Source: Streptomyces canus
Lineage (GTDB): Bacteria > Actinomycetota > Actinomycetes > Streptomycetales > Streptomycetaceae
Length of the DNA stretch: 64,000 nt
Reading direction: 5' to 3'
Assembly (NCBI RefSeq): GCF_030815415.1
Contig: NZ_JAUSWW010000001.1
Coordinates: forward strand, 7,936,001 to 8,000,000
Part shown: positions 33,682-42,420 of the stretch, one piece after another
How the letters are laid out: each line of letters begins with the position of its first letter
Numbering within the stretch: the first letter of the stretch is position 1
Translations under genes and position numbers: made by a program
Notes under the pieces: generated by a model
What the model saw: only the letters and a program-made list of their open reading frames with translations
Told to the model about the DNA's origin: nothing
The model's database searches: none

Positions 33682-34502
33682 GCCTCCTCGACAAACTGCT
33701 CCGCCGCGACGACCCGCACTCCCTGGCCGCGCCCTACGCGCTCGATGCCCTGGAGCCCGCCGAGCGTGTCCGCTTCGAGAAGCACGTGAGGGACTGTCCG
33801 GTCTGCGCCGCTGAGGTCCGCGCCCTGACCGAGGACGCCGTACGCCTCGCCTGGTCGATGGCCGTCCCGGCGCCGGCCGCGATGCGCGACCGGGTCCTGG
33901 CCGCCGTACGCACCACCGCGCAGGAACCGGTGCGCGCGCAACCCCGGCGGGTGCACGAGCCACAGCTGCCGCCGCACGTCTGGGGCACACAGGCACCACC
34001 CGCGCGCACCCGTGCGCCCCGGGAGCGCCGCCCCCTGTTCGTGCCGTTCGCCACCGCCACGGCCGCCGCGGCCCTCGTGGTCGCCTCCCTGTTCGCCGTG
34101 CAGGCGAACGAGACCCGGGACCAGCTGAACGCCGAGCGGGGTCGGTCGAGTGAGATCGCCCACGTTCTCGCAGCTCCCGACGCCCGGGCGAGCACCGGCA
34201 AGGACGCGCGGGGTCGCAGTATCGGAGTTGTGGCGTCCGCATCGGAGGGGAAGGCGGTCGTCACCCTCAGCGGATACGACGACATCCCGACCGGTCGCGT
34301 GAACCAGTTGTGGCTCATGCGCCCCGGCGCGCAACCGCGCTCCCTCGGGCTCTTCGATGCCGACACGCCCTTGGTCACGTCCGGTCTCGACAAGTCCGCC
34401 ACGTCACTGGCTGTAACCGTCGAACCTGACGGGGGGTCGGCGCAGCCCACTACCCAGCCGGTTGTCCAACTCGCCCTGAAATCGGTTGGATTCGGAGAGT
34501 AA
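33678..34502 (+). CDS. rskA: RskA-like anti-sigma factor
   Basis: This 274-residue protein has an N-terminal anti-sigma zinc-binding-type motif (FEKHVRDCPVCAAEV: His-x3-Cys-x2-Cys, about 36-44), one membrane helix (LFVPFATATAAAALVVASLFAV, about 115-136) and an extracytoplasmic RskA C-terminal domain (VVTLSGYDDIPTGRVNQLWLM). It should hold SigK at the membrane until proteolysis releases it. In mycobacteria RskA is redox- and copper-linked and is cut by Rip1; the signal here is unknown. It is translationally coupled to the sigma gene, which keeps the ratio fixed. Confidence 0.9.
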   Translation: MSLLDKLLRRDDPHSLAAPYALDALEPAERVRFEKHVRDCPVCAAEVRALTEDAVRLAWSMAVPAPAAMRDRVLAAVRTTAQEPVRAQPRRVHEPQLPPHVWGTQAPPARTRAPRERRPLFVPFATATAAAALVVASLFAVQANETRDQLNAERGRSSEIAHVLAAPDARASTGKDARGRSIGVVASASEGKAVVTLSGYDDIPTGRVNQLWLMRPGAQPRSLGLFDADTPLVTSGLDKSATSLAVTVEPDGGSAQPTTQPVVQLALKSVGFGE

Positions 34503-34628
34503 CCGCGGAGGGGTCGTCAACGCCCTTACGGGGAAGGTGAATCCTGTGACCGCGATACACGAGTGCCCCCAGGGGGCGATAGGGTTACCCTGCCCGGGCC
34601 GGGTGGACTCGTACGGGTGGGGAGTGAC

Positions 34629-34898
34629 ATGGAACAGATAACAGTGCGCAGCAGGGCGAGGGTCCCTGCGATCACCTGCGGGAGCAGCGCGACCAGTTCG
34701 CGCCTCGACCGCCATCTCTCGGTGCTGGGCGGCCCTGTCGTCCCGCAGCGCGAGGCGGCCGAGGCGACATCACTGATGCGTGAGCTGACCGCCCGTGAGC
34801 CCGCGCAAGGCCGCAGCGACAGGGGTGCGCGCGTCCGTCGCGTCTCGCTCTTCGCTCCGCTGCGTCGACTGCGCCGGTCGCTGTTCGGCGGGCGCTAG
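34629..34898 (+). CDS. Small basic protein, function unknown
   Basis: An ATG at 34629 with GGGGAG upstream opens an 89-residue frame (MEQITVRSRARVPAITCG... ending RRLRRSLFGGR). It is rich in Arg and Ser, has a single Cys and ends in a strongly basic amphipathic segment that could bind membrane or nucleic acid. No domain is recognised. The in-frame ATG at 34563 lacks a ribosome binding site. It is monocistronic between the anti-sigma gene and a convergent gene, with about 200 non-coding bases after it in which I see nothing. Confidence 0.65.
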   Translation: MEQITVRSRARVPAITCGSSATSSRLDRHLSVLGGPVVPQREAAEATSLMRELTAREPAQGRSDRGARVRRVSLFAPLRRLRRSLFGGR

Positions 34899-35101
34899 CC
34901 CGCACGCTCAGGCGTTCTTGACCCGCGCCCGGCCGGCCGTACCGCCCTGCCGCGACCCCGTCGTCCGTCATCCCCACGGCACGCGGCAGCGCCAGGTACG
35001 TCCATCGGGCGCGGGTACACCCTCCACCCCACCCCGCTCGAACCCACCGGCAGCGCCCGTCAGTCGGCTCGCGAACGCTCCCAAGTCACGCCCTGGGTGG
35101 G

Positions 35102-36259
35102 CTACAGCAGCCCCAACTGGCCTTCTGGTCCTTCCTCGTGGTGGTCCAGCACCGAGGCCGGTCTGCGTGCTGCCTCCGGTACCGGGAACACCCCCGCCTT
35201 GCGCAGGTCCGTCGCTGTGATCCGTGCCGTCACCGTCAACTCGGCCTGCCGCTGGGTCACTTCCGCGGTCAGTGCCAGGATTGTGATCAGTTCCAGCAGC
35301 TCCGACGTCCAGGTCTGGGGCCAGGTCGCCGGGCGGATCGCCGACAGGGTGCCGGGCTCCGGTTCCGCCGTCCTCACCGTGAACCACTCCTCCAGGACGC
35401 GTACGCCGTTGACCTCGAAGTCCCAGGCTTCCGGGGGCACGGGGGAGATGCGGCCCTCGTCGAGGTGGAGGGTCTCCTCGTCGCGGTCGTAGTGGAGGCC
35501 GAGGGGGCGGGACGGCAGCGGGGCGCGGACGTAGGGGCGGCGGCCGCCGGGGAGCTTGGGACGGTCGCCGTCGCGGCGCATGAGCCACAGGAGACGGTGG
35601 CCCAGTTCGGTGCCCCGCGCCCAGAGCCCGGGGTCGTCGGTGAGGGGGACGGCGAGGTCCGGGCGTACGGCCGTCAGGGTCCAGGCGAGGACGTCCGACG
35701 GCGTCACGGAGCGTCCCAGCCGTTCGCCCAGATACTCCGGCAGACCCGGTGCCAGGTTGGGTTCCACCCCGCCGGGCCGCCGGTACAGGGGGCGGACGCG
35801 ACCGGGGCGGAGCAGCGGGAGCAAGGGCGTGGCGATCAGCATCGGACCGGGACCCCCGGCGGTCTCCGCGACGAAGACCTGGTGCTCGTCCGCCACCCGC
35901 CACAACTCGGGCCGGGCCGTGTCGATCAGCCGGTGGTCGGGGATCAGCCAGTGCTCGTCGAAGGGGGCGTGCAGGACGCGTACCGGCTCGGCGCAGGGCC
36001 CGGCCGCGCGGGCGAGCTTCTCCGTGCCGCCCGTCTGCCCCGGCAGCTGCCCCACCGCGGAGCGCAGGGTGCGCGAGCGCGTCGGCTCGAACAGGGCCTC
36101 CCTGTCGGGGCCCTCGGCCTTCAGCAGGGCGTCCCAGCGGGCTTTCAGGGATGCCGGGTCGGGGCCCGTCGGCCACCCCCGGCCGAGCCGCGGCGGTGCG
36201 ACGGACCACGGCAGGAGGTCCGCGAGCAGCGGAGCGTCGTCGTGCGTCACGCTGGGCAT
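35102..36259 (-). CDS. Type ISP restriction/modification specificity-like protein, stand-alone
   Basis: This 385-residue protein resembles the C-terminal target-recognition part of type ISP (LlaBIII-like) restriction-modification enzymes, with LHAPFDEHWLIPDHRLIDTARPELWRVADEHQVFVAE, VLAWTLTAVRPD and the ALTAEVTQRQAELTVTARITAT region. No methyltransferase (NPPY), helicase or nuclease motif is present, although complete ISP enzymes exceed 1500 residues. It is therefore an isolated domain protein. Similar proteins occur across streptomycetes under that annotation, so it is probably a domesticated DNA-binding protein rather than an active restriction system. No methylase gene is adjacent. Confidence 0.65.
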   Translation of the reverse strand: MPSVTHDDAPLLADLLPWSVAPPRLGRGWPTGPDPASLKARWDALLKAEGPDREALFEPTRSRTLRSAVGQLPGQTGGTEKLARAAGPCAEPVRVLHAPFDEHWLIPDHRLIDTARPELWRVADEHQVFVAETAGGPGPMLIATPLLPLLRPGRVRPLYRRPGGVEPNLAPGLPEYLGERLGRSVTPSDVLAWTLTAVRPDLAVPLTDDPGLWARGTELGHRLLWLMRRDGDRPKLPGGRRPYVRAPLPSRPLGLHYDRDEETLHLDEGRISPVPPEAWDFEVNGVRVLEEWFTVRTAEPEPGTLSAIRPATWPQTWTSELLELITILALTAEVTQRQAELTVTARITATDLRKAGVFPVPEAARRPASVLDHHEEGPEGQLGLL

Positions 36260-36299
36260 CGTACGACGTTCGGCCGACAGGCAGTGGGGGTCACACGGG

Positions 36300-37049
36300 T
36301 CAGTTGGCTTCCAGGGTCACCGTGAAGGAGAAGCGGTCGCCGCGGTAGTGGATCACCGCCACGTCCAGCACCCGTCCCTCCCCGTCGTACGTCACGCCCG
36401 TGTAGTGCAGGATCGGGCTCAGCAGCGGCACTTGGAGCAGCCGAGCCGTCTCCGGGTCCGCGAGACGCGCCTCCACCGTGTCCGTGATGCGGCTGATGTC
36501 CGCCCCGACGACGTCGCGCAGCACCTTGGTCATCGGCCAGCGGACCAGGTCGTGCAGGTCGACGCGCGCGCCGAGTTCGGGGCGGATCCAGTTGCGGGCG
36601 TGGTTGGTCGGCTCGCCCGTCTTCTCGTCGCCCCGCAGGCGGTGGTACGTCGCCACCTCGCCCAGGTCCGGGAAGTACTCGGCGAGTTCCGCCGGAACGG
36701 GACCCCCGCCGTGGTCGAGCAGTTCTGTGACCATGCCCGACTGCTGGGCCACGATCGCGTCCACCGAGCCGAGCAGCCGGACCGGGGCGCCGCGCAGCGC
36801 ATCCGGCTCGATGAACGTGCCGCGCCTGCGATGGCGCGAGATCAGCCCCTCGTCCTCCAGCTCCTTCAGCGCCTGCCGCATGGTCAGCACGCTCACCCCG
36901 TAATGGCCCGCCAACTGCTCCTCGGTGGGCAGCCGCAGCGGATCCTGGGGCGAGCGGCCGAGTATCGAGGCACGCAGTGACTGCGAGACCTGGTACCAGA
37001 GCGGCAGCTTGCGGTTCAGGACGATCGAGTCCGGCGCGAAGGAGGTCAC
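36300..37049 (-). CDS. GntR-family regulator, HutC/UTRA type
   Basis: This 249-residue protein has a winged-helix domain (LRLPTEEQLAGHYGVSVLTMRQALKELEDEGLISRHRRRGTFI) followed by a UTRA effector-binding domain (RLRGDEKTGEPTNHARNWI..., YTGVTYDGEGRVLDVAVIHYRGDRFSFTV). HutC regulators respond to amino acid or sugar catabolites. It lies 150 bases downstream of homogentisate dioxygenase on the same strand and is a reasonable candidate regulator of tyrosine catabolism, but only on position. Confidence 0.9.
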   Translation of the reverse strand: MTSFAPDSIVLNRKLPLWYQVSQSLRASILGRSPQDPLRLPTEEQLAGHYGVSVLTMRQALKELEDEGLISRHRRRGTFIEPDALRGAPVRLLGSVDAIVAQQSGMVTELLDHGGGPVPAELAEYFPDLGEVATYHRLRGDEKTGEPTNHARNWIRPELGARVDLHDLVRWPMTKVLRDVVGADISRITDTVEARLADPETARLLQVPLLSPILHYTGVTYDGEGRVLDVAVIHYRGDRFSFTVTLEAN

Positions 37050-37099
37050 GGGGCTATCCGTACCGGTCGCCGACGATCAGTGCAACGGAGTGAGCCGAA

Positions 37100-37185
37100 G
37101 GGGCGCGCCGGTGTCGAGAGCGCGAGCGCGCGGAGGCCCGAAGGGTCGAGCACGGTCGTGGTCTCGACACCGGCTTTGGCGCCCC
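37100..37185. repeat. Long imperfect inverted repeat between hmgA and GntR gene
   Basis: GGGGCG (37100-37105) and CCGGTGTCGAGA (37108-37119) are mirrored by TCTCGACACCGG (37162-37173) and CGCCCC (37180-37185), enclosing 42 bases that can pair further. It lies directly after the hmgA stop, so it may be that gene's terminator or an RNA element ahead of the GntR gene. Confidence 0.7.
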
Positions 37186-37199
37186 GTAGGCGAACGGCG

Positions 37200-38516
<1,317 letters not shown>

Positions 38517-38536
38517 GATCGCTCCCTTGCGACTCT

Positions 38537-38560
38537 GATTCCTATGTATCACCGTAGGAT
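38537..38560. promoter_or_regulatory. Candidate operator upstream of hmgA
   Basis: ATTCCTA and TAGGATT form an imperfect dyad over about 24 bases (with TCCTATG at 38540-38546 and CGTAGGA at 38553-38559), starting about 22 bases upstream of the hmgA start codon. It may be bound by the downstream HutC-type regulator. Confidence 0.45.
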
Positions 38561-38684
38561 TGCGGTTTCGTGGGCGCAAGGGGGCCGTGGGGGTGCTTTC
38601 GACGGTGGGCCTCCTCATCAGGGAGGAGGAGAACCAGACTCAAGGGGGATTCGGCTTTCGGAGCGTTGTTCTAGTCTCCCGGGC

Positions 38685-39281
38685 ATGTCGTGGACGCGGA
38701 CGCTGCCGGCCGCGCTCGCGGTCTGTGTCCTCCTGTGGGCCGGAACCGCGAGCTGCGGTTCCGATCATGCGCGGGAACAGGAGAACAGCGCGGTGTCGCC
38801 GTCGCCGGTGGGCAAGGTGCTCGACGACACCGACGAGGACGGGCGCCACTACCGCGAGGTGGACGACGAGAACGCGCCCGAGGTGGACATCGAGGTGCTG
38901 CCGGACGGCGACGACAGCTGGGACGTGCACCTGACCGTGCAGAACTTCCGCTTCTCCCCGCCCGGCACGAAACCGAAGGCGGTCAAGGGCCGCGGCCTGG
39001 TGTACCTCTTCGTGGACGGCACCCTCGTCTCCCGGCTGCGCACCCCCGAGTGCCACATCCCCGCCGACCTCGTCCCCCGCGGCACGCACACCGTCACCGC
39101 ACGGCTCCACGCCGACGACGGCACCGTGTGGGTCGTCGACGGCGCACCCGTCGAGAGCGCGGCCGACATCACGGCGTCGGGCACCGAGGCCACCGCGGGA
39201 CCGTCCGCACTGAGTGCACCGGCCAACCGTCTTCGTACAGGGGGGCGAGGTTCACCGGACCGCGGCGGAAAGGCATCATGA
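38685..39281 (+). CDS. Putative lipoprotein, function unknown
   Basis: This 198-residue protein has a lipoprotein signal (LAVCVLLWAGTASC; lipobox Cys24). The mature part is acidic at first (DDTDEDGRHYREVDDENAPEVDIEVLPDG), then a beta-rich domain with YLFVDGTLVSRLRTPECHIPADLVPRGTHTVTARLHADDG, similar to copper-chaperone-like or FixH-like immunoglobulin folds, though no metal motif is clear. The stop overlaps the ATG of the TetR gene (ATGA), so the pair is co-translated. ATG 38685 is chosen because the much longer upstream frame is a shadow of hmgA. Confidence 0.78.
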   Translation: MSWTRTLPAALAVCVLLWAGTASCGSDHAREQENSAVSPSPVGKVLDDTDEDGRHYREVDDENAPEVDIEVLPDGDDSWDVHLTVQNFRFSPPGTKPKAVKGRGLVYLFVDGTLVSRLRTPECHIPADLVPRGTHTVTARLHADDGTVWVVDGAPVESAADITASGTEATAGPSALSAPANRLRTGGRGSPDRGGKAS

Positions 39282-39895
39282 CGTCCGTGCCCGACGCGAC
39301 ATCGCTACGCAGAGCGCCCGTGCAGCGGCGCAGTGCCGAACGGCTGACCAGGATCCTCGACGCCTGCGCCGACCTCCTCGACGAGGTCGGCTACGACGAC
39401 CTGAGCACCCGGGCGGTCGCCCAGCGCGCAGGCGTCCCCATCGGCTCCGTCTACCGCTTCTTCGGCAACAAGCGGCAGATGGCCGACGCCCTCGCCCAGC
39501 GCAACCTCGAACGGTTCACCGCCCGCGTCACCGAGCGCCTCAAAGAGGCCACGGGCGGAGGCTGGCGAGCCGCGATGGACGCGGTCCTCGACGAGTACCT
39601 CGCCATGAAACGCACCGCCCCCGGCTTCTCCCTCGTCGACTTCGGCAACCAGATCCCGGTCGGCGCACGCCACGCCGAACCGAACCACCGCGTCGCCGAC
39701 CGCCTCACCGACCTCCTCTCCGGATACATCGACCGCGAGCCGGACGAGGACCTGCGGCGCACCTTCCTGATCGCCGTGGAAACGGCCGACACCCTCGTCC
39801 ACCTGGCCTTCCGGGTGGCTCCGGAGGGGGACGAGCGGGTCATCGCGGAGGCCCGGGAGATGCTGCGGGCGTACTTGGCGCGGGTGCTGGACTGA
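39278..39895 (+). CDS. TetR-family regulator
   Basis: This 205-residue regulator has an N-terminal HTH at AERLTRILDACADLLDEVGYDDLSTRAVAQRAGVPIGSVYRFFGNKRQMADAL (about 19-70), with recognition helix PIGSVYRFFGNK. The C-terminal ligand domain is of the TetR_C type (GFSLVDFGNQIPVGARHAEPN). It is coupled to the lipoprotein gene (ATGA). A dyad TACCG-GT-CGGTA lies 100 bases downstream, just before the molybdopterin oxidoreductase gene, and could be its target. Confidence 0.9.
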   Translation: MTSVPDATSLRRAPVQRRSAERLTRILDACADLLDEVGYDDLSTRAVAQRAGVPIGSVYRFFGNKRQMADALAQRNLERFTARVTERLKEATGGGWRAAMDAVLDEYLAMKRTAPGFSLVDFGNQIPVGARHAEPNHRVADRLTDLLSGYIDREPDEDLRRTFLIAVETADTLVHLAFRVAPEGDERVIAEAREMLRAYLARVLD

Positions 39896-39993
39896 ACAGC
39901 ACCCGCAACGGCGTGATCTTCTTCGACTGACCTCCGCCGCACGACACCTCGCCGTTTTGCGACCTCACCCCCGCACCCCCTCCCCTCCATGCC

Positions 39994-40005
39994 TACCGGT
40001 CGGTA
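39994..40005. promoter_or_regulatory. TetR-like operator before the molybdopterin oxidoreductase gene
   Basis: TACCGGTCGGTA is a dyad with 5-bp arms and a GT centre, of a kind commonly bound by TetR proteins, 40 bases upstream of the GTG at 40045. The closest candidate regulator is the TetR gene ending at 39895. Confidence 0.5.
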
Positions 40006-40044
40006 TCCTCGCCGGAACAGGCACCGTCGCCCCCAGGAGGACCC

Positions 40045-42282
40045 GTGTCCCGCACCGCCCTGCGTATCTGCCCCCTGTGCGAGGCCACCTGCGGCCTGAC
40101 GCTCACCATCGAGGGGACCCGGGTCACCGGCGCCCGCGGTGACCGCGACGATGTCTTCAGCAAGGGGTTCATCTGCCCCAAGGGCGCGTCCTTCGGCGCC
40201 GTCGACGGTGACCCCGACCGGCTGCGCACCCCGCTCGTACGCGAGGACGGCGAGCTGCGCGAGGCCAGCTGGGAGGAGGCGTTCGACGCGGTGGCCGCGG
40301 GGCTCCGGCCGATCGTCGAGCGGTACGGGCCGAACGCCGTGGGTGCCGTCCTCGGCAACCCCAACGTCCACACCATGGCCGGCGCCCTCTACCCACCGGT
40401 CCTGCTCGCCGGCCTCGGCACCCGCAGCGTCTTCACCGCCTCCACGGTCGACCAGATGCCCAAACACGTCTCCAGCGGGCTGCTCTTCGGAGACGCCAAC
40501 GCGATCCCCGTGCCGGACCTGGACCACACCGACCATCTGCTGCTGATCGGCGCCAACCCCCTGGAGTCCAACGGCAGTCTGTGCACCGCCCCCGACTTCC
40601 CCGGCAAGCTCAAGGCGCTCAAGGCCCGCGGCGGCACCCTCACCGTCATCGACCCCCGCCGCACCCGCACCGCCAAGCTCGCCGACCGCCACCTCGCGAT
40701 CCGCCCCGGTACGGACGCGCTGCTGCTGGCGGCGATGGCGTACGTGCTGTTCGAGGAAGACCTCGTGGACACCGGGGAGCTGGCCCCGCACCTTCTGGGT
40801 CTCGACGAACTCCCGCGAGAACTCGGCGACTTCACCCCCGAGGCCGTCGCCGGAGCCTGTGACATCGACGCCGGCACCATCCGCAACCTGGCCCGCGAAC
40901 TCGCCGCCGCCCCCACCGCCGCCGTCTACGCCCGCATCGGCAGCTGCACCGTCCCGCACGGCACCCTCGCCAGCTGGCTGGTCGACGTACTGAACATCCT
41001 CACCGGCAACCTCGACCGCCCCGGCGGCGCGCTCTTCCCGCAGGCCGCCACCGACCGGACGCCCCGGCCCGCCGGACCGAGCCACGGCTTCGCGCTCGGC
41101 CGCTGGCACTCCCGGGTGAGCCGGCACCCCGAGGCGAAGGGCGAGCTGCCGATCTCCGCGCTCGCCGAGGAGATCGACACCGCCACGCCCGAGGGCGAGC
41201 CGATCCGGGCGCTCATCGCCGTGGCCTCCAACCCCGTGCTGTCCGTGCCCGACGGCGACCGGCTCGACAAGGCGCTCGACTCGCTCGACTTCATGGTCAG
41301 CGTCGACCCCTATCTCAACGAGACCTCGCGCCACGCCGACGTCGTCCTGCCGCCGCCCCCGCCCTCCCAGAGCCCGCACCACGACTTCGCCTTCAACACC
41401 CTCGCCGTCCGCAACCAGGTCCGCTACAACCGCCCCGCGGTCCCCCTGGAGCCCGGCCGGATGGCCGAGACCGAGATCCTGGCCCGGCTGGTCCTCGCCG
41501 CGACCGGTATGCACGGCGCCGACCCGTCGGCCGTCGACGACCTGGTCATCGGCCAGACCCTCGGCAAGGCGGTCAAGGAGCCGTGGTCCCCGGTGCACGA
41601 CCGCGACCCGAAGGAGCTCGCCGCCCAGCTCACCGGAGTCAGCGGCCCCGAGCGACGGCTCGACATGATGCTGCGCCTCGGCCCGTACGGCGACGGGTTC
41701 GGCGTACGACCGGACGGGCTGACCCTGGAGCGGCTGCTGGCGCATCCGCACGGCATCGACCTCGGACCGCTCGCGTCGCGGCTGCCGCAGCCGCTGAAGA
41801 CGCGCAGCGGCAAGGTCGAGCTCCTGGCACAGCCGATCGTCGACGATCTGCCGCGGCTGCGGCAGGCCCTGGCCGAGCGTCCCGAGGGGCTCGTCCTCGT
41901 CGGGCGCCGTCATCTGCGCTCCAACAACAGCTGGATGCACAACGTCCCCGCCCTCACCGGTGGCACCAACCGCTGCACCCTGCACATCCACCCCGAGGAC
42001 GCCGAGCGGCTCGGCGTGGCGGACGGGTCGGCCGTACGCGTGAAGGGGGCCGGGGGAGAGGTGATCGCCCCGGCCGAGGTCACCGACGGCGTGCGCCCGG
42101 GCGTGGTGAGCCTGCCGCACGGCTGGGGGCACGACCGGCCCGGCACCCGGCTCAACCACGCCCTGAAGGAACCCGGCGTCAACGTCAACCAGCTCCTCGA
42201 CGGCAGCCTGCTCGACCCCCTGTCGGGCAACGCCGTCCTCAACGGCGTACCCGTCAAAGTGGCCAGCGTCGCGGCCCTGTGA
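40045..42282 (+). CDS. Molybdopterin-dependent oxidoreductase, formate dehydrogenase-like
   Basis: This 745-residue member of the DMSO reductase family has four N-terminal Cys residues for an Fe4S4 cluster (C9, C12, C16, C44: CPLCEATC...CPKG). The molybdopterin domain includes LGNPNVHT, STVDQMPKHVSSGLLFG and LLIGANPLESNGSL. The C-terminal molydopterin dinucleotide-binding domain has RRHLRSNNSWMHNVPAL and GDGVRPGVVSLPHGWGH-like segments. No Tat signal is present, so it is cytoplasmic. The Mo ligand (Ser/Cys/Sec) is not obvious, and the substrate is unknown. AGGAGG precedes GTG 40045. It is monocistronic, with no small subunit nearby, as in stand-alone actinobacterial members. Confidence 0.92.
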   Translation: MSRTALRICPLCEATCGLTLTIEGTRVTGARGDRDDVFSKGFICPKGASFGAVDGDPDRLRTPLVREDGELREASWEEAFDAVAAGLRPIVERYGPNAVGAVLGNPNVHTMAGALYPPVLLAGLGTRSVFTASTVDQMPKHVSSGLLFGDANAIPVPDLDHTDHLLLIGANPLESNGSLCTAPDFPGKLKALKARGGTLTVIDPRRTRTAKLADRHLAIRPGTDALLLAAMAYVLFEEDLVDTGELAPHLLGLDELPRELGDFTPEAVAGACDIDAGTIRNLARELAAAPTAAVYARIGSCTVPHGTLASWLVDVLNILTGNLDRPGGALFPQAATDRTPRPAGPSHGFALGRWHSRVSRHPEAKGELPISALAEEIDTATPEGEPIRALIAVASNPVLSVPDGDRLDKALDSLDFMVSVDPYLNETSRHADVVLPPPPPSQSPHHDFAFNTLAVRNQVRYNRPAVPLEPGRMAETEILARLVLAATGMHGADPSAVDDLVIGQTLGKAVKEPWSPVHDRDPKELAAQLTGVSGPERRLDMMLRLGPYGDGFGVRPDGLTLERLLAHPHGIDLGPLASRLPQPLKTRSGKVELLAQPIVDDLPRLRQALAERPEGLVLVGRRHLRSNNSWMHNVPALTGGTNRCTLHIHPEDAERLGVADGSAVRVKGAGGEVIAPAEVTDGVRPGVVSLPHGWGHDRPGTRLNHALKEPGVNVNQLLDGSLLDPLSGNAVLNGVPVKVASVAAL

Positions 42283-42358
42283 GCAGCGCAAAGCTGTGAC
42301 CAGCAGTTTTGCGCTTATTGCTCGCATGTCAACGTCTTGTTAACGCCGCTTGACGAGT

Positions 42359-42411
42359 CCTAACGTCAACGCACTGCCGACTCCGGTGGGAGTTCAAGGG
42401 CGAACGTTAGG
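42359..42411 (+). promoter_or_regulatory. Potential folded leader of the CitMHS gene
   Basis: CCTAACG (42359-42365) pairs with CGTTAGG (42405-42411), and inside it ACTCC (42380-42384) pairs with GGAGT (42389-42393). The only Shine-Dalgarno-like sequence before the ATG at 42421 is the AGG at 42409-42411, which lies in the outer stem. Folding could hide the ribosome binding site. Confidence 0.45.
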
Positions 42412-42420
42412 TATCCACTC

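Noticed and set aside
34581..34591. Short palindrome AGGGTTACCCT before the small basic protein gene
   Set aside because: It is too short, and GC-rich dyads of this size are frequent by chance; no second copy was found nearby.
35102..36259. An active restriction-modification system
   Set aside because: No methyltransferase, helicase or nuclease motif occurs in the protein or beside it.
39451..42327. 958-codon minus-strand frame opposite TetR and the molybdopterin oxidoreductase
   Set aside because: The sequence is Val/Gly/Ala/Arg-biased with no domain. The opposite strand encodes conserved Fe-S and molybdopterin motifs.
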